NCBI GenBank assembly: GCA_032718475.1
Contig: JAUCBJ010003572.1
Coordinates: forward strand, 1 to 20,498
DNA: 20,498 nt
DNA from: Nemertoderma westbladi
Taxonomy: Eukaryota; Xenacoelomorpha; Nemertodermatida; Nemertodermatidae
Reading direction: 5' to 3'
Of the stretch, positions 1-8,908 are shown piece after piece. Positions within the stretch are counted from its first letter, which is position 1. Each line of letters opens with the position of its first letter. The notes under the pieces are model-generated. The model made no database searches. It was not told the origin of the DNA and was given only the letters and a program-made list of their open reading frames with translations. The translations under genes and the position numbers were made by a program.

Positions 1-452
1 CGATTTTGTTCTAGTGTCAAGCTTGGGGGAACCAATGAGACACCTCCAATGTTATATAGTGTCTGGTTGGAGATGTGTGCATTGTACTTGACACAATGAA
101 CCCGGCGTAGCATTCTTGTGAATGTGCCAGCCAGAGATTTGGTGTCCTCAGCAGTTAGAGTCCAGCATGGACTTCCGTAGAAGAGTAATGGAACTACTGC
201 TGCTCTAAATAAGGGGACCTTAAGTTTCCGATTAATTCTCGGTGACTTCCAAATCCTGGAAAGCCTATTCAAGGCTGCCCATGCCTTTCCCTTACGTATT
301 CGAAGGTCCTCACCTGACTTCCGGATCCATGATCCCAGGTAACAGAAGTCGTCCACATGCTCAAGCATACCATCCTTTGAGCTTATGCTCATCCGATCAG
401 AGACTTGCTGAGGACTTTCAAAGTTAACTGTCAAAATTTCATCTTTCTGGAG
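1..452 (-). pseudogene. LINE ORF2 C-terminal region (partial, runs off window)
   Basis: The minus strand stays open from about 452 to the window edge. The encoded stretch has the typical post-RT features of non-LTR elements: a YLGSW block, a RIRKGKAWAALNRL block, a LFYGSPCWTL block and TFTRMLRRV. This region lies between the RT thumb and the 3' end of such elements, and its exact role is poorly defined. The upstream RT frame ends in a stop at 431-433, and this frame begins after a one-base frame change near 445-455, so the two pieces were once one protein. The reading frame itself is undamaged here. No stop is seen, because the window ends first. Confidence 0.8.
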
Positions 453-1620
453 TTAATACAAAGACCAACACTAGAAGCAGCATGTTCTAATGAGCTGAGG
501 AGCCGTTGGGCTCCCTCTAATGTTTCTGAGAGTACTCCTAAGTCATCAGCAAAGTCTAGATCAGTTAGGTACTTGGCAGGATTTCCTCGACTTCTGGAGC
601 CAGTAGGTGGAGTTGTCATCACCCCATCATCATTATGATGATCTAAGGACATGCGTAGAACATAGTTAACCACAATGATGAACAAGAATGGTGCAAGTGT
701 GTATGCTTGCAGGACGCCCCATAACAGTTCAAAAGGTTCTGTGTCACCGTCAACAGTAGACACAAATGTTGTCGAACCATCGTATACTGATCTGATTGCT
801 GCAATAATTTCATCAGGAATCCCATATAATGAAAGTATGCTGAACATACGTGAGCGAGAGACTGAATCAAAGGCCTTGACGAAGTCAACAAAGATAACAG
901 CCAGATGCCTGTCTTTCTTTTTTGATAATTCTTCAATTATCCTTATAAGTGCCAAAATGGGCTCCATGGTCCCACGACCTTTACGGAACCCATTCTGATT
1001 TCCACGGAGCAGTCTCTCAATGGGATCCCTGATCGATTTAATAGAATCCTATTGTATAGCTTTGCAGCAATCGAGATCAATGAGATTCCCCGAAAAGAAC
1101 CATAGAGTGTTAGGTTGCCCTTCTTGGGAACTGGCACCAACTTATTTGTTTTCATTTCTTGTGGGACTCTTGTTGTTCGGTACATGTCTACTATGATGGG
1201 ATAGATGAGCTTTAAACACTCAGGTATTTTAAAGACCTCAGGGGGAACACCATCTACTCCACGCGCACGATTGGTCTTAATGCTCTTTGCAGCAGCCTTC
1301 ACTTCTGCAAAGGTGATATCGCCAATGGGAATATCTGGGAGTACAGACTCAGACACTTTTACTTCTATAAAGTTATCAGGCAATACCCTGTCATTATTGA
1401 GAAGCTTTTCAAAGTGGGCTTTCCAACCATTGAGGCGATCGGCTGGTGATTCAGCCTTAACCTTGGTGGTTGGTTGGCGTTTCCGCCCAGTAAGCAAATT
1501 GATCGATTTCCATGCCTGGGATGATTGCCTGTTGTCGTCAGCATCATTGATGGCATCAACCTGTTGGTTTATTAGCTCCAGTAGATTAACAGAGTACTGC
1601 CTGTTCAGGGACCTAGATGC
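431..1620 (-). pseudogene. LINE reverse transcriptase domain, frameshifted
   Basis: Two overlapping minus-strand frames together make an RVT_1 domain. The upstream piece (about 1620-943) carries fingers sequence ending in RGISLISIAAKLYNRILL. It loses frame near 1040, since the expected NQNGFRKGRGT block reads in the next frame. The downstream piece (967-431) carries motif A (FVDFVKAFDS, metal-binding Asp), a strand where PQG is expected but reads LQA (GVLQAYTLAP), and the catalytic FADD box. In a live element this enzyme makes cDNA at the nicked target. The frameshift plus the LQA change argue that this copy is inactive. The frame at 1498-1620 is open but has no start codon. Confidence 0.88.
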
Positions 1621-2090
1621 AGCCTTAATGCCTTAGATGCATTCTTGGCCGCTGTAGTCTGTTTGAGTCGGGACTCTTTCTGCGCCTTATGAAGGTCATT
1701 TCGGCACTTCTGAATTTTGTTGTCAGTCCAGGGGGCCCTTTTCCTGTTTCGAGGGTATACAGGAACTGTTTCTGCAGCTGCTAAATTAACTGCTTCTGTA
1801 AAGGCAGTATAGCCCTCACAGTGATCTGCCGCCTCAGAGGCAAGAGCCTCATACCTGTTGCTCAGCTGTAGTGTGAAGCTGGATCTCACACTTGGCTGTT
1901 GCAACAGAGAGGACCAGTCATGCCGCGGCAAGGCAGATTTCGTTGTTCTGCTAGCACGCAGACTAAGTCTTACCTTGGCCACAATAAGGCGGTGATCACT
2001 CGAAGTGTAAATGCATTACAGTCTTGTATAGAGCTCCTGTATTTCCTACGAAACAGAATATGGTCTATCTGGGACTTGTGACCAAAAGGG
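1605..2090 (-). pseudogene. LINE endonuclease C-terminus and linker, truncated
   Basis: The minus strand from about 1992 to 1605 is open and begins with SDHRLIVAKVRL. This matches the SDH motif closing APE-type endonuclease domains of non-LTR retrotransposons (catalytic His). Just upstream, in another frame, is QIDHILFRR (near 2050), the preceding endonuclease strand, so a one-base shift separates them near 1995-2005. After SDH comes a basic linker (VPRNRKRAPW-like, then alternating Lys/Gln/Glu) that leads to the RT. The catalytic N-terminal half of the endonuclease is absent beyond 2095. Confidence 0.78.
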
Positions 2091-2255
2091 GGCCCAAAAT
2101 TTATGTTAGTCCCGGACCCCAATAAGGCTTAATCCGGCCATGGGTGGATGGACACGAAGTCAATCAATATATTTGGAGGACTAGCAGATTATGTACTTCC
2201 TACCAACTGATTTCTCTTGCAGCTACCTTGCTGGAAAATTAATAGATCTACATGA

Positions 2256-2489
2256 GCCCCTATCGCAATTATCATCCTCAGAAATTTAGTTGAAAAGGTT
2301 TTACATGTGATAAATGGAGACAACGTTACAGGTTTGTCTGCCAAACTGAACAATCCTCTTCATGTGTGGATACAGTATGCATCAGATACACGTTGTGGGA
2401 TCTTCTCGCAGCACGAGAGCCTATATAAGAAAGTGTACAAATTTCTATTAGATATACGAAAACCGTCATTCCCAAAATATCAAGAGTGA
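2256..2489 (+). other. Unassigned open frame, 77 codons, no ATG start
   Basis: An open stretch follows the stop at 2253-2255 and ends at the TAA before 2490. The encoded peptide is mixed (VINGDNVTGL, LYKKVYKFLLDIRK) and I do not recognise it. There is no ATG at its head, so if it is real it is an exon or a relic of a longer gene. No splice sites were convincingly seen. Chance openness in AT-rich DNA is a fair alternative. Confidence 0.2.
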
Positions 2490-2771
2490 CGCTTTCAGTT
2501 TGCGTTAAAAACAGAGTTCAATTTCATTGCCCTTACGGGCTTTAACTGTCATTTGTAAACTTACTAACTAGGGCTATTTCAGTTAAGTATGATATTTTAC
2601 TTACAATAGAGATTTACAATACTCGTCTCCTTCATTAGCTTCGTTGCGCTCGTCCTGTTTTCTCCCAAAATATTTTTTTATTAAACACAGACTGACGACC
2701 TTTATAACTATGCAAAGTCTTGAAACTCTACGAGTAACTGCTGATGTATGGCAGCTGTATACTCGTATCGA

Positions 2772-2810
2772 CTGCAAAGCTCGTTGCATTCAATGCAACG
2801 AGCTTTGCAG
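2772..2810. repeat. 39-bp perfect palindrome with 1-nt centre
   Basis: Two 19-nt arms (2772-2790 and 2792-2810) are exact reverse complements around a single C at 2791. The arm reads CTGCAAAGCTCGTTGCATT. It could extrude as a cruciform, or be the inner end of a foldback element. No gene uses it in an obvious way. Confidence 0.9.
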
Positions 2811-2837
2811 GATTCGTCCGGTACAATCTGGTCCGAA

Positions 2838-3110
2838 CTGGTCACCAAATATATACCTTACAACATTCCATTATCAGTAATGGATACAATACATACATAT
2901 CTTCCAATATGCTAAACCATGTGGTTTATGAGTATTATCAAAACAATACTCATAGTCAACACAGACTCGCCTTCATTACAACCCATTGTTGCACACGTCC
3001 TGTACATCTGGTCACCAAAATAACTATCATAAAACATTCCACCAACCGATCTGATCAAAATGACATATCGACCAATATGCTAAACCAGGTTGTTTATTAT
3101 TACTATAGTA
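2838..3110. repeat. Diverged tandem duplication, period about 170 bp
   Basis: Two copies begin with CTGGTCACCAAA at 2838 and 3008 and share ACATTCCA, then CCAATATGCTAAACCA (2904 and 3072), then a GGTTTAT block. The period is 168-170 bp. Divergence is substantial, so the duplication is old. A satellite or transposon fragment is likely. The open frame running through 2744-3226 is probably a by-product of the repeat. Confidence 0.75.
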
Positions 3111-3149
3111 TCCGCTACGCTCGCTTCCCTGAAGGACCCACGCAAATTC

Positions 3150-3181
3150 TGTTTGGAAAATTTATAAACTTTTCCCAAACA
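3150..3181. repeat. Short inverted repeat (hairpin)
   Basis: TGTTTGG-AAAA at 3150-3160 pairs with TTTTCCCAAACA at 3170-3181, leaving one unpaired base and a loop of about 9 nt. It is AT-rich and without context, so it may be chance or the end of a small element. Confidence 0.45.
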
Positions 3182-3247
3182 ACATGTATACCGAGTTTGG
3201 TTAGATTTAATCGAACAAGTTATTAACGTTTAAAAACCCGGACCTAG

Positions 3248-3295
3248 AGAACGACAGATCTACAGAACGACAGATCTAAAGAACGACAGATCTAC
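3248..3295. repeat. 16-bp tandem repeat, three copies
   Basis: The unit AGAACGACAGATCTAC occurs at 3248-3263, 3264-3279 (last base A) and 3280-3295. The copies are almost identical, so the expansion is recent. Confidence 0.95.
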
Positions 3296-3315
3296 AGACA
3301 CACCGATTGAGATAG

Positions 3316-3738
3316 CGGTACCCGTATGCTAAGCTCGCTTACCATCTGCTGCTCAATGGGAATGCAATTCATTTTGTACTATTGAACGGCAATGACGATA
3401 TAGGATCTCTAATGATAACATTACATTATGATAAAAAATGTAACCTTGTAACTGCTGATACAATCCAACACATCACAGGACCTTGTTATACTGTCACAAC
3501 TCAACTGGTAAAAGGATCAATGCATAATATCGATCACATTACATGTATTACCAATGATGTTGGCATGGCACTTGTTACAAAAGGAAAAGTCTATCAAATA
3601 GATGGAATTAACAACAGTTCGGATCATCTTCACATGTATGCCCTTATCACTGTACCAAATGATCTTGACACGGAATCGAGCTATTTAATTAGGGAAAGGT
3701 TCCCTCCATCTCTGGACAGCTGTGACCTACAGCTGTGA
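3316..3738 (+). other. Unassigned open frame, about 140 codons
   Basis: The frame is open from after the TAG at 3313-3315 to the TGA at 3736-3738. The peptide is well mixed, not low complexity, and contains LAYHLLLNGNAIHFVLLNGN, VTADTIQHITGPCYTVTTQL and KGKVYQIDGINNSSDH. I do not recognise a family. The first ATG is well inside (3412), so a complete gene is unlikely; an exon or a decayed transposon gene fits better. The frame ends inside a 13-bp direct duplication (AGCTGTGACCTAC at 3718 and 3731), so the stop may have been created by that duplication. Confidence 0.3.
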
Positions 3739-4041
3739 CCTACAGCTGAAAAGACATCAACGTACAACACCCATAGCGGCCCTTAAGTTCCATTAATATA
3801 TTTTTGCGAATATTATGGAGGCATGGATCCACAAGCACTTTTCGAAACTCCCTGGAAGTATTAGATTTTCAAGTGGCATCCTGGGCAAAAATGGAATTTA
3901 TGGACACATGGACTTTAAAATTAGCGTGATTCTCGAGCTAAACGAGCAGTCAGTCATCACCTCCTTTTCAAAGAATTATCAATGACAATTTAACCTTATA
4001 TATCTACAGGCTGTTACTAGACTACTACCAGACCGGCATAA
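3739..4041. other. Non-coding stretch
   Basis: No supported gene or repeat was seen here apart from the second copy of the 13-bp duplication at its left edge. Confidence 0.5.
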
Positions 4042-4062
4042 TATTCCTCCGATTTGGCTTTT

Positions 4063-4243
4063 TTAGTTCCAATTTAAGCCTCCGTGCGAATTTAGTTACA
4101 ATTTTGGCGAATTTAGTTCAAATTTATTTAAGCGAATCTAGTTCCAATAACTAGAGAAAAACGAAAACGAATTTAGTTCTAATGGATGCGAACTTAGTTC
4201 CAATGCAAGCGAATTTAGTTCCAATGGAATCGAATTTAGTTCC
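4063..4243 (-). repeat. Left array of GGAACTAA boxes (8 copies)
   Basis: Boxes written TTAGTTCC on the plus strand start at 4063, 4092, 4113, 4138, 4173, 4194, 4215 and 4236. The four innermost are exactly 21 bp apart and the next step is 35. Several outer boxes carry one mismatch. A G/C-containing GCGAA word usually precedes the box. This array is the inverted counterpart of the one at 4791. Confidence 0.88.
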
Positions 4244-4565
4244 AATGTTTCAGGTGTGGGGCGGGCCACGTAGTTGGCGAAGAATCTATGTTTAATGACA
4301 CTATTAGGTGGATGGTTAAATAATAATTGTAAATAACTAGCCCGAAACGCCCAACCTCCTACCCAAAATAATCTTATCCCAAACAATTCAATTAAATTAA
4401 TTTATATTTAATCATTTAAAATCATATTCTTTATTGTAAAAAAAACAACGGCCACGCTCTTAACCCAAAGTACGTACAACCTCCTAACCCAAACAGCGCC
4501 CATCCTCTAAACCGAAACAATTATATTCACTATTAGATGTGAAAATGGAACAATGTGCGTGACTT

Positions 4566-4610
4566 GAGTATATAATACTACAGACTCAGTCAGTCAGTAT
4601 CATTATACTC
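4566..4610. repeat. Central palindrome with CAGT repeats in the loop
   Basis: GAGTATA at 4566-4572 pairs with TATACTC at 4604-4610, and the inner flanks also pair imperfectly. The loop contains a short CAGT tandem. It lies about 40 bp from the midpoint of the two flanking arrays. Confidence 0.6.
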
Positions 4611-4790
4611 GTGATTAATATATATATATATTTAAAACGTGTAATTATACATTTAATTCATTAATAATAATTCGTTTTTTAAAAATGACAGAAGGGTTTT
4701 ACAATTATTGTTGACCCTGATCCACCCCAAATAGTGGCAATAGGCAAAAGGCTTTGCCTACTGCGTGGCTATCCCCACGATTGAAACATT

Positions 4791-5033
4791 GGAACTAAAT
4801 TCGCATGCATTGGAACTAAATTCGCATGCATTGGAACTAAATTCGCATCCATTGGAACTAAGTTCGTTTTGATATTCTGGGATTGGAACTAAGTTCGCCT
4901 CGATTGGAACTAAGTTTGCTTTGTAAAATTTATTTTGGAACTAAATTCGTTTCAATTGGAACTAAGTTCGCCTTTGAAAATGTGCGATTGGAACTAAGTT
5001 CGTTTTGATATTCTGAGATTGGAACTAAGTTCG
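4791..5033 (+). repeat. Right array of GGAACTAA boxes (10 copies)
   Basis: The box GGAACTAA(A/G)TTCG starts at 4791, 4812, 4833, 4854, 4885, 4906, 4937, 4958, 4990 and 5021. The steps are 21, 21, 21, 31, 21, 31, 21, 32 and 31 bp, close to two or three turns of B-DNA. A TTTTGATATTCTG spacer recurs in two of the 31-bp steps. The order mirrors the left array, with four inner boxes at 21 bp followed by wider steps. Confidence 0.92.
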
Positions 5034-5055
5034 TGCTACCCTTAGCGGTAAGGAA

Positions 5056-5527
5056 TCACAGACTGTCCTGTAGTAGTTTGGTTCTGTACTTGCAGAACTC
5101 TCTGTACTTCTGTACTTGTTACATGCAATAACTGAATTGAGATGATAAAGGGCTGTTGCCCGAAAAGTACGCGACTATTCATATTCAATTATTTTTTGGT
5201 CACTAAGAAAAAGATCCTTCTAAACGCACTAACTCATTGTCTAATATTTAATCCTGGTTTATGTGTTATTTGTTTTTGGCCTGTCCAGTTAATGAAATAA
5301 AATTAAATGGTGGTCGTTCCGTGTAGGTCTGACTTTCCTCCAATCTTGTCATTCCGGCCCTATGTGTCGTCCTCCTTTCAATCTCATTTACAGACAACCT
5401 TTGAAGGGTGGGTAGGGTAACCTTCTCTTCTTCAAACTAGACACATTTACTACGTGTTGGGCATTTAATTCTCTCTAATTTAGTTCTCCAATTAATAATT
5501 TTTTATATTACAATTCAATTAAAAAAA
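5056..5527. other. Upstream region of the SLC22-like gene
   Basis: AT-rich DNA between the foldback-like element and the transporter start. No clear TATA box, CpG cluster or splice acceptor was identified. A run of A just before the ATG gives an A at position -3. An upstream exon cannot be excluded. Confidence 0.4.
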
Positions 5528-7297
5528 ATGAAAACAATTAATTATGGCGATACACAATTAGGTGGAAATGGATCAGATAATAATAAATTCGTTGATGAAA
5601 ATAAACATATTCACACTTATGATGATATTTGGCCTCTCATAGGTGCATTTGGCTGCTATCAATGGGTTGTTGTTTATTGCACTATTGTGTTATTATGTGC
5701 GTCAATTCCAGTACTGCTGATCATGGAAATGGTGTTTCTTAGCGCGCACACCGGTTACCACTGCGATGTTTCGTATATTGTTGATAAACTTGGAGAGAAT
5801 CAATCAATAAACATTGAAGAATTCATTCCCAAAGATGGTGATGGTGTTTTAGAATCTTGCCTAATGTACGACTATAATGTTGAAAATAACAATTATGTTC
5901 AGGTAGAAAACAAGGATCGAATCAAATGTCGTCATGGCTGGTCATTTGACCAGTCCGTCTTCACAAACACCTACCTCATGGAATTTAATTTCGTTTGTGA
6001 AAAGGATGTAAAATTTCAATTTGCGAAAACGGCCTTTATTCTCGCAATAATACCAGGAGTGGGATTATTCAGCGCGATTTCAGATATATGGGGACGAAAG
6101 AGAGCCATATTTCTCGCATTCTTGTTGCAAAGTGTGGGTCAATCCTTCATGTTTATTTTCCCGGGAAATATAAATTATTTTATATTTCAACGAATAGTTT
6201 TGGGAATGAGTTATTTAGGCCCCTTTGTGAGTGGGACTATCCTGGCCATGGAACTCGTTGGCTCTGAGTACAGAACCTTTATTGGTGTCTCTTTTGAAGC
6301 ATTTATTGGAGTAGGCATGATGCTATCCACTGTCTGTTCGTACATATTCCGAGGGTTACCATGGTATTATTTTCACTTATCTCAGTGTCTATTTCCTTTC
6401 ATGTGTCTGTTCTTCTATGTTGTCTGGCCTGAATCGCCAAGATGGTTGGCAACCACAGGGAAATGGAAGCAAGCGTTGAATGTTATACAGAAAATTGCTC
6501 GCATTAATAATAAACAAATAGGTGATGATACTACAGGAGGTATTACTAGATATTTAACATCGTCGCAATATAGAGAAAGCTCTTCGATAGGCAAACCAAA
6601 AGTAATTCACAACAATTTGATTTTGAAGAAGATTTTATATAATTTTGAATTAATGAAACGTATTCTTATTATGTGCCTTGTTTGGGTTGCCCTTTCAGTT
6701 ACATGGTATGGGCTTGTCCTAGGAGTATCAGCGCTGTCTACAGATTTTTTTGTTACGAACATAATTTCTGGCGCAACTGAAATTGTCGGCTCCGCGATAG
6801 GATTTTTCTTGCAAAACGGACTGAGACGGAAGCCTTCAATGTGCGGAACTTTAATTTTTACTGGAATTTCTTGTTTATCCACTGCCTGGATCCCCGACGA
6901 TATCGCAGGTGGTTGGGTAAAAACAACGGTTGCTATGGCTGGAAAAACTGGTATTAGTTGCGGATTGACCATGGTGGTTACGTATTCGATAGAACTTTAT
7001 CCGACCGAGGTCCGTTCCAGAATGATGTCGACTTCTATGATATTATCGCTAATAGCTTCAGCGATAATCCCTTTGATTAACATCGGACACAGTTGGCGAG
7101 CGCTTCCACCTATCCTTTATGGTGTTTTGTGTTTGGCCGCCGCAATCGGTGTTCTGTTTCTGCCGGAAACGAAAGGAAAACCACTTCCTGATGTTCTCAG
7201 CGATATACATAGAGGGGCAAGTAATAGAGACCAGGGGCCTGATGATGATGTTCATAGATGTGTGGACTTTGTGTCAAGCACATATTCAATGCCCTGA
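5528..7297 (+). CDS. SLC22-like organic ion transporter (MFS)
   Basis: An intact 589-codon frame for a major facilitator of the SLC22 organic cation/anion/carnitine transporter family, expected in the plasma membrane with twelve membrane segments. Visible landmarks are a first membrane segment at about residues 38-70, a large extracellular loop with several Cys (about 72-160, closed by a NFVCEKD block), the loop motif DIWGRKR (186-192), the family signature PESPRWL (301-307), a cytoplasmic loop (308-375), ELYPTEVRS (489-497) and LPETKGKPLPD (545-555). Length is close to the usual 530-600 residues. The start was chosen as the first ATG in frame. The whole protein is in one exon, unusual for this normally multi-exon family, so a retrocopy or lineage-specific intron loss is possible. 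The substrate cannot be told. A BEL/Pao retroelement begins 254 bp after the stop. Confidence 0.95.
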   Translation: MKTINYGDTQLGGNGSDNNKFVDENKHIHTYDDIWPLIGAFGCYQWVVVYCTIVLLCASIPVLLIMEMVFLSAHTGYHCDVSYIVDKLGENQSINIEEFIPKDGDGVLESCLMYDYNVENNNYVQVENKDRIKCRHGWSFDQSVFTNTYLMEFNFVCEKDVKFQFAKTAFILAIIPGVGLFSAISDIWGRKRAIFLAFLLQSVGQSFMFIFPGNINYFIFQRIVLGMSYLGPFVSGTILAMELVGSEYRTFIGVSFEAFIGVGMMLSTVCSYIFRGLPWYYFHLSQCLFPFMCLFFYVVWPESPRWLATTGKWKQALNVIQKIARINNKQIGDDTTGGITRYLTSSQYRESSSIGKPKVIHNNLILKKILYNFELMKRILIMCLVWVALSVTWYGLVLGVSALSTDFFVTNIISGATEIVGSAIGFFLQNGLRRKPSMCGTLIFTGISCLSTAWIPDDIAGGWVKTTVAMAGKTGISCGLTMVVTYSIELYPTEVRSRMMSTSMILSLIASAIIPLINIGHSWRALPPILYGVLCLAAAIGVLFLPETKGKPLPDVLSDIHRGASNRDQGPDDDVHRCVDFVSSTYSMP

Positions 7298-7551
7298 TGT
7301 TATAATCACGAGCCCTATTGATGAATTCAATTAATTAACATTAGTATACAGTATCAGTATGTTTATTATTGATTCTATAGTTAATACAGTAGGTACGTTG
7401 ATATAGGTAAAATACAGTAATTAAATATCATAATAAGAGTTTTAATTAATGGTGTGTAGCAAGTTATAGTAGTAATAATTGTAACAATGTAACATTGTAT
7501 ACTAACAGAGAGGGGCAGTAGGCCTAGTGCTCACGTGATCGCATTGCTTAT
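7298..7551 (+). other. 3' flank of transporter gene, possible poly(A) site
   Basis: AT-rich DNA between the transporter stop and the 5' LTR. An ATTAAA variant poly(A) signal at 7420-7425 could end the transcript before the retroelement. No canonical AATAAA was seen. Confidence 0.4.
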
Positions 7552-8908
7552 TGTTCGCGTTATTTTAAGTTATCATAACGCAAGTTACATATTTTTCGAT
7601 TTCTTATTTTATGAATGTGCCAATATCAGTGGTGGGTGCGGGAACACAAAATTTGGGTATATTCAATAGACTGGGGGCGACCTACGGGGATAAAACGCGG
7701 GGACCTACTGGGTACAGGATACACTTCAGGTATTTAAGGGCCATGGGTGGGGGGTAAAATCAAGCAAAACTCTCGGCTGTCAGGGTTTCCTGATAGTTAC
7801 TATAGGCCTAGACAACCTCCTTCTCCTTCGGTAACCCGCTAGGTCTGGGGACAATGACTGCCCTTAGCGGTCCCTGGCCATCGGTGGCGACTGAGCCTGA
7901 AAAGGACTCGGGCGTTGCTCGATGTGCTAGGGATTTGCGATGGGACCGACAGATCCTAAGCGGTTCCCGGTGCGTTGGCTACGACTGAGCCTGAAAAGGA
8001 CTCGGGCCGAGTTTTCACATTGGGGACTTGCGAAGGATCGACTGACAGGTCTGGAATGGTTCCTGGTTGTTGGCGACGACTGAGCCTGAAAAGGACTCGG
8101 GTGCTGTTTGATAAACTTGGGATTTCCGTCCGATGACCGGACGGAAAGGAAGGGTTCAACGAGGACTGACTTCCTGGCATGGGCTCCACGACTGGCATTA
8201 GTACGAGCCTGAAAAGGACTCGGAAAGCTCAGACAGTTGGGGCTCACAATGGGCTGACAGACCCCTAGCTAAGCCGTACCGCTTTCCTGAGGACTGATCC
8301 CATTAGGGTTCGGACGGACATGCGACAGGGTCGAACGACAGAGGACCGGACTTTACTGGCATACCGACTATTCGGAGCGGGTTCTCAACTACTAACGTGA
8401 TTACGAGCCTGAAAAGGACTCGGAAAGCATAGGTAGTTGGGACCCTGTGACGAACCGACAGAATCCCTAGCTAAGCCGCGCCGCTTTCCTAATGACTGAC
8501 CCGTATGGGATCAGGAAGGGTGGAGCGGACAAGCAAAGGATCGACCAACGCTGACACTACTGTACTGGGACTAGGACCGAGGGAAAATGGGGAACATTAG
8601 TTAGGTCAAAATCTGAAAGTTAAGCGAACAGTGGGGTAATTAAATAATTTACTGTAGGAATTTCATATTGTGTATTATTGTGAATATTTGGTATACTGGT
8701 GTGGGGAAGCCCAAATTATTCTCAATCAGAGTGTAACAGAGTGCAATATTTCAGAGTGCAAATCAGAGTTCAGAGTGTCGATCAAGTAAAGATTAATATC
8801 CAACCAACAAAACTCTTTTTCTACTCTGCATTTAAGACAACGTCCTTCTCCACTCCCAATATCCGGTGACTGGCCGGGACATAGCGGTCTGAAAGTTCCG
8901 CCTCCAGC
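7552..8908 (+). repeat. 5' LTR
   Basis: Direct repeat of 15181-16555. It begins TGTTCGCGTTATTTTAAG and ends CTCCAGC, boundary uncertain by about one base. Inside are five hairpin words (starting 7893, 7987, 8082, 8205 and 8405), the first three at 94-95 bp spacing, so the middle of the LTR is itself a diverged tandem array. The poly(A) signal equivalent here is AGTAAA (8785-8790), changed from AATAAA in the 3' copy. No stop-free coding frame of note was seen. Confidence 0.92.
7893..8423 (+). repeat. Five GNRA-hairpin words in 5' LTR
   Basis: The word GAGCCTGAAAAGGACTCGG occurs unchanged at 7893, 7987, 8082, 8205 and 8405. As RNA it folds as GAGCCU, loop GAAA, AGG, a bulged A, then CUC. The flanking bases add a U-G plus C-G or a C-G closing pair. 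The first three copies are preceded by ACT, the last two by TAC. Role unknown; it may be an RNA packaging, dimerisation or protein-binding element. Confidence 0.85.

Larger units (their letters stand above)
1..2095 (-). mobile_element. Non-LTR retrotransposon (LINE) fragment, broken
   Basis: Read on the minus strand, this block carries, in order, the end of an apurinic-type endonuclease, a basic linker, a reverse transcriptase and the conserved C-terminal region of a non-LTR retrotransposon ORF2. The parts lie in several frames, so the copy is dead. Its 3' end lies beyond base 1. Recognisable endonuclease sequence stops near 2095, which suggests 5' truncation, usual for target-primed insertion. 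RT signatures seen are a GISL block, GFRKGRG, FVDFVKAFDS and FADD. The clade was not resolved: the pattern resembles endonuclease-reverse transcriptases common in marine invertebrates (CR1/RTE-like). Confidence 0.9.
4042..5053. mobile_element. Foldback-like element with mirror arrays
   Basis: About 1 kb bounded by two inverted arrays of one short box (4063-4243 and 4791-5033), with a palindrome (4566-4610) close to its midpoint. The outer edges may be weak terminal inverted repeats: ATTCCT-CCG just before the left array, and its approximate reverse complement (CGGTAAGGAAT) just after the right one. There is no transposase frame, so it would be non-autonomous (MITE or foldback type). That it is mobile is inferred from symmetry alone. 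Confidence 0.5.

Noticed and set aside
515-550. Minus-strand CTGATGA...GAAAC in the LINE RT, like a hammerhead
   Set aside because: Stem II pairs poorly and no cleavage site or stem I partner follows. The bases encode the conserved RT peptide after FADD.
4063-5033. CRISPR-like array
   Set aside because: Boxes are short, spacers are not unique or uniform, two arrays are inverted, and the context is a metazoan genome.
7531-7538. TCACGTGA E-box as a regulator of the transporter or LTR
   Set aside because: A single 8-base palindrome downstream of the gene. Chance is sufficient.
5038-7872. CCCTTAGCGGT shared by the foldback-like element and the LTRs
   Set aside because: An 11-base match is expected many times by chance in 20 kb and the flanks do not agree.
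7927-8247. Minus-strand open frames in the LTRs rich in Pro/Ser/Phe
   Set aside because: They arise from the repeated hairpin word read backwards (SFSG and PSPFQAQS repeats) and not from a gene.
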